A stretch of DNA of 64,000 bases, taken from positions 1,550,001 to 1,614,000 of the forward strand of contig NZ_CP094718.1 of assembly GCF_025558425.1 (NCBI RefSeq). The letters run 5' to 3'. Of the stretch, positions 43,402-52,672 are shown piece after piece. This DNA comes from Staphylococcus sp. IVB6240. GTDB taxonomy: Bacteria; Bacillota; Bacilli; Staphylococcales; Staphylococcaceae. Numbering within the stretch: position 1 is the first letter of the stretch; every line of letters begins with the position of its first letter. The notes beneath the pieces are model-generated. The model saw nothing but the letters and a program-made list of their open reading frames with translations, was not told the DNA's origin and did not search any database. The translations under genes and the position numbers were made by a program.

Positions 43402-44130
43402 TTAGATATCTTTTTTAGCAATTAACCATGCATTCCCTGCAAATAAGATAATGCATGAAGCAATGTTAATAATCCATTGCACATTCGTAAATGACATTTC
43501 GTCCTCTAACGTTTTTTGCGTTAAGTAACCAATCGGAATATAGTTTAATGCTTCCATCAATTTCGGACCTATTTGTGGAATCAATGGAATAAACGGTGAC
43601 ACAATCGTTAAAAAGAGTAGTAAGAATATCCCTAACGTATAGACAAATGCAGGTTTTTGGATGATCAAATTAAACATAAATAATAATAAGCCATAGATAA
43701 AAAAGAGCATCAAATAAAACATTGGCAATTGTCCAACTAATTTCATATCGATACTTGGACCTTGTGTCGTCCCATACATCATATACGTAATACCTAGTAC
43801 CAATACTGTCATTAAGACACTCAGCACAATGATTGAAATTGATTTTGCCACTAAATACTGAATACGATGATGCAAGCTATTTAAATAAAGTTGAATCGTT
43901 CCTTCTGAAATATCTCGACTTAATGTTTTAACGATAAACATCATACCAATGAGAGAGAAGAACCATTTTTCCATCGATAAAATCATATTAGGATCTACTT
44001 CATCACCCGTTGCCACAACAACACTGACTACAACCACAATTGGTAAAACCCCTAATAAAATAGCGATATAAGTTAAAGGACTTTTTAAAACACTCAACAT
44101 ATCAAACTTCACTAATTGTAAGCTGTTCAT
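43402..44130 (-). CDS. pmtD: PSM exporter permease subunit
   Basis: 242 residues, six hydrophobic segments, ABC-2 type permease. It begins MNSLQLVKFDMLSVLKSPLTYIA and has the SRDISEGTIQLYL motif of bacitracin/nisin-type export permeases. Its start overlaps the pmtC stop by 4 nt. In S. aureus PmtC/PmtD form one half of the Pmt exporter for phenol-soluble modulins. Confidence 0.83.
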   Translation of the reverse strand: MNSLQLVKFDMLSVLKSPLTYIAILLGVLPIVVVVSVVVATGDEVDPNMILSMEKWFFSLIGMMFIVKTLSRDISEGTIQLYLNSLHHRIQYLVAKSISIIVLSVLMTVLVLGITYMMYGTTQGPSIDMKLVGQLPMFYLMLFFIYGLLLFMFNLIIQKPAFVYTLGIFLLLFLTIVSPFIPLIPQIGPKLMEALNYIPIGYLTQKTLEDEMSFTNVQWIINIASCIILFAGNAWLIAKKDI

Positions 44131-45002
44131 GCGTTGTCACCTCGTTTATTAATGTCAAAGTAAGTATCTCTTAATGTTGCTTTACGCGTTTGAATATATG
44201 TCGGATAAATATGTTGTGATGATAAGCCCTTCAATAACCATTGATAATTCTGTTGTTGACTGATAATGATAACACCTTCATCTTTTTGTACTTGAATCAC
44301 ATTGAAATGTTCTGTTAAATATTGACGGGCTGCTTCAAAATCATCATGAGTAACTTGAATCATCGTTTGGCTTGTCTCTTGTTCACCTGTCAACATCATA
44401 TCCTGAACAAACTTGCCATCTCTCAGAAAGATTGCGCGATCACAAATCAATTCAATATCTTCTAATTTGTGACTCGAAATCAAAATTTTCATGTCTAATT
44501 CTTTTGCGAGTTTCTCAATTGTTTTAAGTACATCAATAGAACCATCTGGATCCATGCCATTCGTCGGTTCATCTAAAATTAAAAACTTAGGCTGATTCAT
44601 AAGGGAAACCGCAATCGCCAGCTTTTGTTTCATTCCCATTGAATATTTCTTAACTTTTTTATGAATATACGATTCCATACCGAAAGCTCTAACAATATTA
44701 TCTGTATATGCTTTGTCATAGCCCTTTCCAAGGACTTGCGCAAATAATTTCAAATTATAAAGGCCAGTTTTATTACTATATAACTTCGGATGTTCGATTA
44801 AGTATCCAATCGCATCTTCATTTGAAACTTTTACTTCTCCTGAATAATTCACAATATTGCCATTCATTATTTTCATTAGTGTGGTTTTACCGACACCATT
44901 TTTTCCAATCAGTCCAACAATACGACTGTCATTAAATGCAAAATCAATATGATCAATGACAACATGTTTATTGTACTGTTTCGATATTTGTTTTAATTCC
45001 AT
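44127..45002 (-). CDS. pmtC: PSM exporter ATP-binding subunit
   Basis: ABC ATPase of 291 residues. Walker A GLIGKNGVGKTTLMKIM (residues ~31-47), signature YSMGMKQKLAIAVSL, Walker B FLILDEPTNGMDPDG, switch His in ILISSHKLEDIE. A ~75-residue C-terminal extension follows the ATPase domain. Coupled to pmtD. Second ATPase of the locus. Confidence 0.86.
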   Translation of the reverse strand: MELKQISKQYNKHVVIDHIDFAFNDSRIVGLIGKNGVGKTTLMKIMNGNIVNYSGEVKVSNEDAIGYLIEHPKLYSNKTGLYNLKLFAQVLGKGYDKAYTDNIVRAFGMESYIHKKVKKYSMGMKQKLAIAVSLMNQPKFLILDEPTNGMDPDGSIDVLKTIEKLAKELDMKILISSHKLEDIELICDRAIFLRDGKFVQDMMLTGEQETSQTMIQVTHDDFEAARQYLTEHFNVIQVQKDEGVIIISQQQNYQWLLKGLSSQHIYPTYIQTRKATLRDTYFDINKRGDNA

Positions 45003-45013
45003 TGATGTACCTC

Positions 45014-45661
45014 CTAAGTGCTGTGTATACGTTTCATTTGAAAAATATATGTGAAAATTGCTGTTAAAATACTAAAAATCAAATAGTAAATACCGATATC
45101 CATTGAAAAATAGTCCGGATTATCAAAGACAAATAATCCTATCGTGACAAAACTTAAAGCCATCAATGCTGGTATAAATCCCAATATTGAAAGAATATAA
45201 ATGAACATCGGAGGGCGTTGTTTACGCGATTGTTCCCCTGATGTTGGAAAGGAGATTAGAAACGCAAGAAGGTTTGTTGCGATAAATCCGTATATAAACG
45301 AGACTTTGACCTGATTCGCTTCAATATAAAACTGATTGACATCATACAGAAGTATTAATAATACCGTTAGAACTGTAAGTCCCACGATTGTGATGTAATG
45401 CGCATTCAATAGCTGTTTCTTTGAGACGGGTAAGCTATGTTGAAACAAATAAGCACCATCACTTCCAAATCGTTTATGCACACGAAATGCATGCGCTGAG
45501 TCGGCCATAAAAATGAAGAACATAATAAATGTCACAGGTATAAACCACATCTCATAATCTGGTTGATAACGCTGATATATTGGATAAACGAGTAATAAAA
45601 TCAAATATAATATCAAAGTATTTTTATGCAAATATAGATTACGCTTGATTAAGTGCAGCAT
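45014..45661 (-). CDS. additional ABC-2 permease-like membrane protein of the pmt locus
   Basis: 215 residues with about six membrane segments. It shares the start pattern (MLHLIKRN versus MITLIKRN) and the SLPVSxxxLL motif with the pmtB product encoded next to it, so the two look like diverged paralogues. The S. aureus locus has two ATPases and two permeases as I remember it; here three permease genes are present. Either this gene or its neighbour corresponds to PmtB. It lies 12 nt before pmtC. Confidence 0.72.
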   Translation of the reverse strand: MLHLIKRNLYLHKNTLILYLILLLVYPIYQRYQPDYEMWFIPVTFIMFFIFMADSAHAFRVHKRFGSDGAYLFQHSLPVSKKQLLNAHYITIVGLTVLTVLLILLYDVNQFYIEANQVKVSFIYGFIATNLLAFLISFPTSGEQSRKQRPPMFIYILSILGFIPALMALSFVTIGLFVFDNPDYFSMDIGIYYLIFSILTAIFTYIFQMKRIHST

Positions 45662-45686
45662 ATCTTTCTCCTTTCTTTCATAATGT

Positions 45687-46307
45687 TTATAATCTAATTT
45701 TATTTCGACCTAATCGACGATATCGCAAAATGGTTTTTATACTGAAACACATCACTGACAGAATAAGTAATATCCACGGCATGATGTTAAACCAAAATAA
45801 ATCGACACCATTTGTTAATGGACCTATCAATGCGAATAAAATACTAAACATTAACAATACGAATATCACGTAACTTATCCACTTATTGTAAAATTCATCA
45901 AGTATCGTACGTACACAAAAGGTTGCGATTAATAACGTTAAGCTCAAGAAACCTGCCATCACTTCAAATACATTTGGAAATGGCGCAATCAAATATATCA
46001 GAACGACAGTACTGACTTGTACACTACAAATGACTAAAGTATACAGATTAAAACTTTTTAATAATAAGCGATCACTTACCGGTAAACTGCGAAATGTCAC
46101 ATACGACTGATTATGATTTAAATAGTCAATGGTATAGACTGGAAAGCCTGATAAAGCACCGAGTAACATGATAATGAGCGATAAAAATAACGACTGATCT
46201 ATCATATAGTAGTATGTCAGTATGACAATCATAAAGAGATAAGATACAATATAAAAAGCTTTTGAAGAATCACCTAATAAAAAGTTGCGTTTAATGAGCG
46301 TTATCAT
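45687..46307 (-). CDS. pmtB: PSM exporter permease subunit (PmtB-like)
   Basis: 206 residues, six predicted membrane segments, ABC-2 type. Starts MITLIKRNFLLGDSSKAFYI; SLPVSDRLLLKSF lies in the first cytosolic loop. It overlaps the pmtA stop by 17 nt, so translation is coupled to the PmtA ATPase. Assignment as PmtB rests on position; the next gene is an alternative. Confidence 0.72.
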   Translation of the reverse strand: MITLIKRNFLLGDSSKAFYIVSYLFMIVILTYYYMIDQSLFLSLIIMLLGALSGFPVYTIDYLNHNQSYVTFRSLPVSDRLLLKSFNLYTLVICSVQVSTVVLIYLIAPFPNVFEVMAGFLSLTLLIATFCVRTILDEFYNKWISYVIFVLLMFSILFALIGPLTNGVDLFWFNIMPWILLILSVMCFSIKTILRYRRLGRNKIRL

Positions 46308-47184
46308 GATTCATCACACCCTTTTTGTGTTGTTCATAATGCACCATGATTTCTTCCACAGTCATAGGTGAAATTGTGACACGTTGACCGAACAATTCAT
46401 GGAATGTTTGGGCGTCTTTTGTCATGCCACTATATATTCCATCTTTTTCAACACAATGAATGAGTAACTGACGCAATTCATCATCCAAATCTGTACTATC
46501 ACCTCGTACAAGATGATGTGTTTCTAATAGTTCTTCCTTAGAGGCATTCACAATAATATGACCGTCTTGTAAGTGAACGATATAATCTGCAATACGCTCT
46601 AAATCAGAAATGATATGTGTCGAGAAGAAGACGGATTTTTGTTCATCTAACAATTCTTCTTGAATAATGTCTAAAATTTCATTGCGGACAACGGGATCCA
46701 ATCCTGCTGTCGGTTCGTCAAATATATACAATTCCGCATGATGACTCAGTGCAATTGCAAGTGATAACTTCATCTTCATACCTGTTGATAGCTCACGGAT
46801 TTTTTTATCATATGGCAGTTCAAAGCGTTTCAAATAATCCATAAACAATTCATGATCCCATTGACTATAAAATGGCGCAATTAACTTCTCTGCCTTTTTA
46901 ACCTTCCATTTATCATTTAAGTACAACTCTGAATAAACAAAGCCGATTTTATCTTTAATACCTACCGGATCTGTTTCCATCGGTTGGCCGAACAATTTTA
47001 TATCGCCTGATGTCGGCTGTAATAAATCCATAATCATTCGAATCGTTGTCGTTTTCCCTGAACCGTTCGCACCGATAAAACCTGTCACATACCCTTTTGG
47101 CACTTCAAAATGAATATCTTCTAATGAGAAATGTTTCGTCTCATAACGTACATGATTGAGTTCAATCGCTTTTTCATTCATCAT
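46291..47184 (-). CDS. pmtA: PSM exporter ATP-binding subunit
   Basis: ABC ATPase of 297 residues. Walker A FIGANGSGKTTTIRMIM, signature LSTGMKMKLSLAIAL, Walker B LYIFDEPTAGLDPVV, switch His in FFSTHIISDLE; a C-terminal extension follows. It overlaps pmtR by 4 nt and pmtB by 17 nt. Works with the membrane subunits to expel phenol-soluble modulins and related peptides. Confidence 0.87.
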   Translation of the reverse strand: MMNEKAIELNHVRYETKHFSLEDIHFEVPKGYVTGFIGANGSGKTTTIRMIMDLLQPTSGDIKLFGQPMETDPVGIKDKIGFVYSELYLNDKWKVKKAEKLIAPFYSQWDHELFMDYLKRFELPYDKKIRELSTGMKMKLSLAIALSHHAELYIFDEPTAGLDPVVRNEILDIIQEELLDEQKSVFFSTHIISDLERIADYIVHLQDGHIIVNASKEELLETHHLVRGDSTDLDDELRQLLIHCVEKDGIYSGMTKDAQTFHELFGQRVTISPMTVEEIMVHYEQHKKGVMNHDNAH

Positions 47185-47558
47185 AATTCCTCCTCATATA
47201 GCATCTTGACGATGTCTTGAAGTTCTGACAAAGACATCCCGATTGTTTTTGCTTCTTTTACGAGTGACTGTGTAAGTTCTTCGATGACGATAAATTGTTT
47301 CTCTTTCAAAATAGACGTGTCTTGTTCTCTAACAAATGTGCCCTTTCCACGAATGGAAGTTAAGTAGCCTTCTTTTTCCAAATCTTCATAGGCACGTTTC
47401 GTTGTAATGACACTGACACTTAAATCTTTCGCAAGTTCTCTCATAGATGGGAGATTGGCACCTGCTGGTAGTATACCACGTAATATCTGTTCTTTAATCT
47501 GTTGTTTGATTTGTTCATATATGGGCGATGCACTATTATTCTGCAGTAATATTTTCAT
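47181..47558 (-). CDS. pmtR: GntR/YtrA-family repressor of the pmt operon
   Basis: 125 residues: a winged helix (SPIYEQIKQQIKEQILRG, LPSMRELAKDLSVSVITTKR) plus a short C-terminal dimerisation helix, the YtrA layout lacking a large effector domain. In S. aureus PmtR represses pmt and is released by PSM peptides. A promoter and a dyad stand just upstream. First gene of the operon. Confidence 0.88.
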   Translation of the reverse strand: MKILLQNNSASPIYEQIKQQIKEQILRGILPAGANLPSMRELAKDLSVSVITTKRAYEDLEKEGYLTSIRGKGTFVREQDTSILKEKQFIVIEELTQSLVKEAKTIGMSLSELQDIVKMLYEEEL

Positions 47559-47584
47559 GTATACCTCCCTCTCTTACACCAACT

Positions 47585-47623
47585 GTATATATTGAGTATA
47601 CACACTATATAAATATATGTAAA
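47585..47623 (-). promoter_or_regulatory. pmt promoter and candidate PmtR operator
   Basis: -35 TTTACA (47618-47623) and -10 TATACT (47595-47600) on the minus strand, 17 nt apart. The inverted pair GTATAT (47585-47590) / GTATAC (47596-47601) covers the -10 and is a reasonable PmtR site. Confidence 0.7.
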
Positions 47624-47632
47624 CCCAATATA

Positions 47633-47678
47633 AAAAAACGTGCGATTTGTATCGATCATCTCTATACAAACCACACGT
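47633..47678 (-). terminator. terminator of the small membrane-protein gene
   Basis: ACGTGTGGTTTGTAT pairs with ATACAAATCGCACGT (minus strand, two mismatches), followed by T7. It separates the small gene from the pmt promoter. Confidence 0.85.
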
Positions 47679-47687
47679 GATATACGC

Positions 47688-47861
47688 TTATCTATTCTGT
47701 TTTCGATCATTATTACGACTAATAAAGGCACATACCATAAATAAAATGGTCGCCATAAACAGTTTAATGGCTGCTGACTCTTCACCTTGTATTTGAAAAA
47801 ACATCCCAACAATAAAGATGATAGACGCCAAGATAACAAATATTTTTGTTAGATGTTTCAC
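47688..47861 (-). CDS. small membrane protein
   Basis: 57 residues from a GTG start at 47861, which has GAGGTG 6 nt upstream (the frame opens six codons earlier with an ATG lacking a good SD). Two hydrophobic stretches (IFVILASIIFIVGMFF and AAIKLFMATILFMVCAF) suggest a two-helix membrane protein; the basic tail RNNDRKQNR would face the cytoplasm. Family not recognised. Confidence 0.65.
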   Translation of the reverse strand: MKHLTKIFVILASIIFIVGMFFQIQGEESAAIKLFMATILFMVCAFISRNNDRKQNR

Positions 47862-48028
47862 CCGACACACCTCATTCATTTCTTATTTAATGATACTTTA
47901 ACATAACAACACTTATTTGAAAGTATCCAACATGCTATTTTCATTTTTTTCATAAGCTTTCTTTAACTTTCAAAGAATTCACGGTATGATAGACATATAT
48001 TTTCAAATTTAGAAATGAGGTTGTATTT

Positions 48029-49318
48029 ATGAATCCTTTAGCGCTCACTCTAAACGAACAACTTAACGAAAACAATCCGCACTTACTCGATATGATGTCA
48101 GATTTAGGCAAAAATATGTACTATCCAAAAGGTATTTTAACACAATCTGCAGAAGCAAAAGCGACTGATTACAATGCGACAATTGGTATGGCAACGAACC
48201 GTGACGGTATGATGTATGCAGATACTCTATACGATATGTTCAATCACCTTTCACCTGAAGAAGTATTCGCATACGCACCGCCACAAGGTTTAGAAGCTTT
48301 ACGTGACTTATGGTTGAAAAAAGTGTTAGCAGACAACCCTGACCTTCAAGAAGAACAAATCACACGTCCAATCGTTACAAATGCACTGACACATGGTTTA
48401 TCACTCGTTGGCAATATGTTCGTCAATGCAGGTGACACAGTATTACTTCCTGAGCATACTTGGGGCAACTACAATCTTGTATATGGTGTCCGTCATCAAG
48501 CAGACATTCAAAAATATCCAATCTTTGATGAAAACGGTCATTACACAACACAAGGACTTGTTGATACATTAGCATCAATCGAACAAGATAAAGTCATTCT
48601 TGTCTTGAACTATCCTAACAACCCAACTGGTTATACCCCAACTGTTGACGAAGTTCACACGATTGTAGAAGCTGTCGATACACTCGGAAAACGTGGTGTT
48701 AATGTAGTGACTGTTGTAGACGATGCTTACTATGGACTATTTTATGAAGACGTCTATACACAATCTATTTTCACAGCGCTTACAAACTTAAATAACCCGC
48801 ATGTATTACCAATTCGTCTTGATGGCGCAACAAAAGAATTTTTCGCTTGGGGCTTCCGTGTTGGGTTTGTCACATTTGGCTTATCTAATCAAGCGTCTAA
48901 AGATATTGTGGAAGCAAAAATGAAAGGTCTTATCCGCAGTAATAACTCAAATGGGTCAACACCTTCTCATTCTGCAGTACGTTATGTACTTGAAAATCCA
49001 GAACAGTTTAATAAAGATATTCAAGCAAACGTTGATACGTTAGAAGCACGTTATCAAGTGACAAAAGAATGGGTCTATCGTGAAGACTTCCAAGAGTTAT
49101 GGCAACCGTACGACTTTAACTCTGGTTACTTCATGGCATTACGTGTAAAAGATGTGAATGCTGAAACATTGCGCAAACATTTAATTGAACACTACTCAAT
49201 TGGTATTGTCGCATTGAATGACACAGATATCCGTATTGCTTTCAGCTGTATTGAAAAAGAAGACATCCCACATGTATTCGAAAGTATTGCCAAAGGAATT
49301 CAAGACTTACAGAACTAA
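48029..49318 (+). CDS. PLP-dependent class I/II aminotransferase
   Basis: 429 residues, fold type I. NYPNNPTGYTP and VDDAYYGLFYED are the substrate/PLP region motifs, and the Schiff-base lysine is in LDGATKEFFAWGFRVGF, followed by the conserved Arg. The substrate is not clear; an aspartate- or aromatic-type transaminase is likely. Own transcription unit with a good terminator behind it. Confidence 0.86.
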   Translation: MNPLALTLNEQLNENNPHLLDMMSDLGKNMYYPKGILTQSAEAKATDYNATIGMATNRDGMMYADTLYDMFNHLSPEEVFAYAPPQGLEALRDLWLKKVLADNPDLQEEQITRPIVTNALTHGLSLVGNMFVNAGDTVLLPEHTWGNYNLVYGVRHQADIQKYPIFDENGHYTTQGLVDTLASIEQDKVILVLNYPNNPTGYTPTVDEVHTIVEAVDTLGKRGVNVVTVVDDAYYGLFYEDVYTQSIFTALTNLNNPHVLPIRLDGATKEFFAWGFRVGFVTFGLSNQASKDIVEAKMKGLIRSNNSNGSTPSHSAVRYVLENPEQFNKDIQANVDTLEARYQVTKEWVYREDFQELWQPYDFNSGYFMALRVKDVNAETLRKHLIEHYSIGIVALNDTDIRIAFSCIEKEDIPHVFESIAKGIQDLQN

Positions 49319-49327
49319 ATATACAAG

Positions 49328-49369
49328 AAGAGACAGCGTTTGTGAGCAACATGCGACTGTCTCTTTTTC
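49328..49369 (+). terminator. aminotransferase terminator
   Basis: AAGAGACAG and CTGTCTCTT pair across about 20 nt, then TTTT, 9 nt after the stop. Confidence 0.82.
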
Positions 49370-49405
49370 GCATACATACAACGAGAACAGAGGAGACGTT
49401 TCAAC

Positions 49406-49918
49406 ATGTATTTGTATTATCAACATATCCAAACACCTTTAGGTCGCATGACAGCCGTTGTGAATGATAAAGCATTATTGAGCTTATCATTTACTGATTC
49501 TAACGACTATCAGACAGCCTGGGAGAAGTTAAAAAAACAAGGGACTTTAATTCAAATTTCTACACATCCGATCATCAACCAGATTGCCCTTGAATTAGAA
49601 GCCTATTTTCATGGGGCTTGTCAGGAATTCAAAACACCTGTGGCATATGTGATTGGCACACCTTTCCAGCAAGACGTTTGGCGTGCATTAAAAGCATTGT
49701 CATATGGTGATCAAGTTACATATGGCAACATTGCTGAGGCGATTGGTAAGCCAAAAAGCGTCCGTGCAGTTGCCACTGCGATTGGGATGAATCCCCTATC
49801 TATTATCGTGCCATGCCATCGTGTGTTGAGAAAGGATGGACGTCTCGGTGGTTTTAATAGTGGCCTTCATCGTAAAAAATATTTACTTGCATTAGAAGAT
49901 GGTCAGTGGAAAGAATAA
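49406..49918 (+). CDS. ogt: methylated-DNA--protein-cysteine methyltransferase
   Basis: Repair protein of 170 residues that removes the methyl group from O6-methylguanine onto its own cysteine. C-terminal domain motifs: GTPFQQDVWRALKALSYGDQ, YGNIAEAIGKPKSVRAV with the arginine finger, and IIVPCHRVL with the acceptor cysteine, then GGFNSGLHRKKYLLALE. GAGGAGA lies upstream. Confidence 0.93.
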   Translation: MYLYYQHIQTPLGRMTAVVNDKALLSLSFTDSNDYQTAWEKLKKQGTLIQISTHPIINQIALELEAYFHGACQEFKTPVAYVIGTPFQQDVWRALKALSYGDQVTYGNIAEAIGKPKSVRAVATAIGMNPLSIIVPCHRVLRKDGRLGGFNSGLHRKKYLLALEDGQWKE

Positions 49919-50131
49919 GTTAGAACTATAGTAATTATGCAACCACAATATATTGATAATCAAAATTATCCTATTGCTAAAAAGTTTCAATCGCTAACAA
50001 CGCTTTTTATTTTAAGATCTCTATGCTATGATCAAATAAGTTTTAACGTGTGTTCGGTTTGCAGAAAGAGAAAAGTACGACTTGAACAGCACAATATCAT
50101 TCAATTTGATAATTCATGAAGTAGGTGCCTT

Positions 50132-51082
50132 ATGACTAAAAAATTATCTATTATTATTCCACTGTTCAATCGTGAAACCGTCATTCAACGTTTACTACAA
50201 AAGATTCAACATCAAACATTCGACTTAAACCAAGTAGAAGTGATTATTTGTGATGATGCTTCGACAGACCATTCTGTTGAAGTTGTACATTCATTTAGAG
50301 ATCATATACCAAACTTAATCATACTTGAAAGTCCATCCAATTCTGGTGGTGCATCTGTGTCAAGAAATCGAGGATTAGATGTAGCTACAGGCGAGTGGAT
50401 TTTATTTATTGATTCTGATGACTACATTACAGAACATACATTATCAGATGCTTTTACAGCTATTATGACTTATCACGATGATATGGTCTGTTTGCCATAT
50501 TTCAGAGGTAAAAACAGTACAAGACCTATCAGTCGGTCTGCTTTTTCATATCAACAGACAGTCGGTCATTTACAATTTGAAAATACGAAGCTACACAATT
50601 CTTTAAATATTATTGGTAAGTTTATAAAAAGAGACATCATTGAATCAAACAATATTCGGTTTCCTGTTGGTATTAAAGTGCGTGAAGACAATTGGTTCTC
50701 CATGCAAGTGTACAGTGTCGTAAACGGCATTACGATTCTTGGCAACGAGCGCAACTATTACTTTACAGAACAACAGGATGACGTCGCATTAACGCGTCAT
50801 ACTAAAACACCACCAAGAGATGCTGTTAAAATTTTTATTGCCGTATATGACTTTATTATGCAACACCCTGATATTTCACATACTCGAAAAATCACATTGT
50901 TAACCATCTTTTTAAATCGGTATACAAATATGATCCAACGTGGACAATATGCGCCTGTAAGATTCTTTGATCATACAAAGGATACATTAAAAGAAATTCA
51001 CGTACATCATGACGTCTCTGCTGATACAGTATCATTTATCAATCGTCTTTTTTCAGGTGATTACGATCAATATCGTGTATAA
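50132..51082 (+). CDS. family 2 glycosyltransferase
   Basis: 316 residues, GT-A fold. The N-terminus LSIIIPLFNRETVIQRLLQK is typical; ICDDASTD and IDSDDYI provide the nucleotide/metal-binding aspartates, and SVSRNRGLDVATGEWILF lies between. There is no membrane helix. It probably adds sugars to a surface polymer, teichoic acid or glycoprotein; no other glycan genes are beside it. Confidence 0.85.
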   Translation: MTKKLSIIIPLFNRETVIQRLLQKIQHQTFDLNQVEVIICDDASTDHSVEVVHSFRDHIPNLIILESPSNSGGASVSRNRGLDVATGEWILFIDSDDYITEHTLSDAFTAIMTYHDDMVCLPYFRGKNSTRPISRSAFSYQQTVGHLQFENTKLHNSLNIIGKFIKRDIIESNNIRFPVGIKVREDNWFSMQVYSVVNGITILGNERNYYFTEQQDDVALTRHTKTPPRDAVKIFIAVYDFIMQHPDISHTRKITLLTIFLNRYTNMIQRGQYAPVRFFDHTKDTLKEIHVHHDVSADTVSFINRLFSGDYDQYRV

Positions 51083-51128
51083 AAAAATCGACCCGCAACA
51101 CATCAAAACTGGTGTATTGTGGGTCTTT
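51083..51128. terminator. bidirectional terminator
   Basis: GACCCGCAACAC (51090-51101) pairs with GTGTATTGTGGGTC (51112-51125, small mismatches); A7 and T runs flank it. It serves the glycosyltransferase gene and metQ, which converge here. Confidence 0.85.
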
Positions 51129-51135
51129 GATTTGA

Positions 51136-51936
51136 TTAAGGTACTTTCCAATAATCATCTTTATTTTCTTCAGCTAATACTTTTTTAAATCCTTTTGATT
51201 GATAGGCTTCTTTAATATCTTTCACCCATTGCTCATCTTTATTCTTATTATTCACAACAACTTGCAGATATAAATCGTCGACTAAGTCTTCTTTTAATAA
51301 GCCTTTCGCCGGGTCTACTTTAGAAGCATAGACTATAGAACCTGGAATCACTGCATAATCGACTTCATCTAAAATTCTAGGAATATTTGCTGAATCCATT
51401 GTCTTAATCTTTAAGTTTTTTGGGTTTTCAGCAATGTCTTTTTCAGTAATTTTAATATCATTTTTATCTGCGTCTAATTGAATCCATCCTGCTTTTTCTA
51501 ATAATCTAAAAGCTCTCGCTGCGTTAGATGGATCTTGTGGGATTGCAATGGTATCTCCTGGCTTCACACTATCAAGATCATCATTTCTATTTGAAAAAAT
51601 TTGTGCAGGTACGGTTGGAATTTTAGTGATATTTGTAAGTTTTGCATCTCTTTCTTTATTAAACGTATCCATATAAGCCTTATGCTGATCAACATTCACA
51701 TCAACACTGCCTTCTTGTAATGCCACATCTGCTTGTAGTAATTCAGAGAAACTTTTATCCTTCACAGTATAGCCTTTATCTTCTAATTCTGGCTTAATCC
51801 CTTTTAAGAATAGTTCACTATATGGCCCTGGTGATGTTGCCACTGTAATTTCTTTTTTGTCTTTTTCCCCGTTCCCACATGCGACCAATACAACTGATAC
51901 GACGAGCGTCAAAAGCAATAAGATATTTTTCTTCAT
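51136..51936 (-). CDS. metQ: methionine-type ABC transporter substrate-binding lipoprotein
   Basis: NlpA/MetQ family, 266 residues. The signal MKKNILLLLTLVVSVVLVAC gives lipidation at C20. Conserved motifs: TVATSPGPYSELF, VDVNVDQHKAYMD, IPQDPSNAARAFRLL and DYAVIPGSI. It binds methionine or a close analogue for a MetNP pump; metN and metP are not adjacent, so it is a solitary copy. It borders the integrated island. Confidence 0.86.
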   Translation of the reverse strand: MKKNILLLLTLVVSVVLVACGNGEKDKKEITVATSPGPYSELFLKGIKPELEDKGYTVKDKSFSELLQADVALQEGSVDVNVDQHKAYMDTFNKERDAKLTNITKIPTVPAQIFSNRNDDLDSVKPGDTIAIPQDPSNAARAFRLLEKAGWIQLDADKNDIKITEKDIAENPKNLKIKTMDSANIPRILDEVDYAVIPGSIVYASKVDPAKGLLKEDLVDDLYLQVVVNNKNKDEQWVKDIKEAYQSKGFKKVLAEENKDDYWKVP

Positions 51937-51979
51937 AAGCGTTCCCCTTTCTTAATTCCGATTATTATTATATGTTTTA

Positions 51980-52007
51980 ATCATATCATTTAAAGGTGGA
52001 AAGTCAA
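51980..52007 (-). promoter_or_regulatory. metQ promoter
   Basis: TTGACT (52002-52007) and TATGAT (51980-51985) on the minus strand, 16 nt apart. The SD AAAGGGG precedes the ATG. I see no S-box or Met T-box structure in the ~45-nt leader. Confidence 0.7.
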
Positions 52008-52057
52008 TAAACATTATCATGATGACACATATGTGACACTTTCTTATTTGTATAACG

Positions 52058-52103
52058 GAAAACACCCACAACCTCCTATTTTTAGAAAGTTGTGGGTGTT
52101 TCT
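52058..52103. terminator. terminator hairpin at the island/chromosome border
   Basis: AAACACCCACAAC (52060-52072) pairs perfectly with GTTGTGGGTGTTT (52089-52101). It lies just outside the leftmost island genes and may end their transcripts before metQ. Confidence 0.75.
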
Positions 52104-52303
52104 ATCTAAATTATTATGTCATTACAAATTGGAGAACGCTGTAAAATCAACGTTTAACGCTGTTTTACATCATCCCTGGCATTTTGTACACCTATAATTA
52201 TTACTAAATACACTTTATAAACCGCATTAAATCAACGTTCTTACATTTTACAACACCGGTTTTGAGTGATTTTTTTATTCCATTATGACCAAATTATGAC
52301 CAC
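52104..52303. other. left-end region of the island, probable attachment-site zone
   Basis: About 200 non-coding bases with direct repeats: AAATCAACGTT at 52144-52154 and 52229-52239, and ATTATGACCA at 52282-52291 and 52293-52302 (11-bp spacing, one helical turn). Such repeats near the end of an integrated element often bind integrase. The crossover core cannot be named without the right end. Confidence 0.45.
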
Positions 52304-52672
52304 TTAATCCCAGTTTTTATCAGGCAATATAAGTGTGTTCATTACCATTTCAAACGACTTTATATACGCTTCATATTCACCGTAAATCCATGAAGTATTT
52401 CTATCATCATCACGAATCATTCCGCTCATAATATTATACAGTTTCTTAGCTTCTACAACGTATTCTTCAATAAAACGCTCAAAATTCTTATGAGTGAAGC
52501 AAAATAATTCGATACTTTCTAGCGTTGAATACACTTCATTTAATGTGATGATTTCACTTTTACCAAAGCTTTTAACTTCTGAATCAATTATTTTTTCATA
52601 TAAATTCTTAATGCTAAAATCTACATATTCAATCTTTCTTTTCACAAAGTCTCTATGATTCAAATCTATCAT
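52304..52672 (-). CDS. hypothetical protein at the end of the island
   Basis: 122 residues, mostly helical and acidic ([37 protein letters not shown]). No domain recognised. GAGGGG lies 8 nt upstream. It is the last gene of the packaging operon, a place where satellites often keep cargo or helper-interference genes, so it is a candidate accessory gene. No function is claimed. Confidence 0.6.
   Translation of the reverse strand: MIDLNHRDFVKRKIEYVDFSIKNLYEKIIDSEVKSFGKSEIITLNEVYSTLESIELFCFTHKNFERFIEEYVVEAKKLYNIMSGMIRDDDRNTSWIYGEYEAYIKSFEMVMNTLILPDKNWD

Noticed and set aside
49937..50119. 60-codon ORF between ogt and the glycosyltransferase
   Set aside because: No SD, no recognisable family, AT-rich intergenic sequence.
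51937..52058. S-box or T-box riboswitch before metQ
   Set aside because: The leader is too short after the TTGACT/TATGAT promoter and shows no conserved box.
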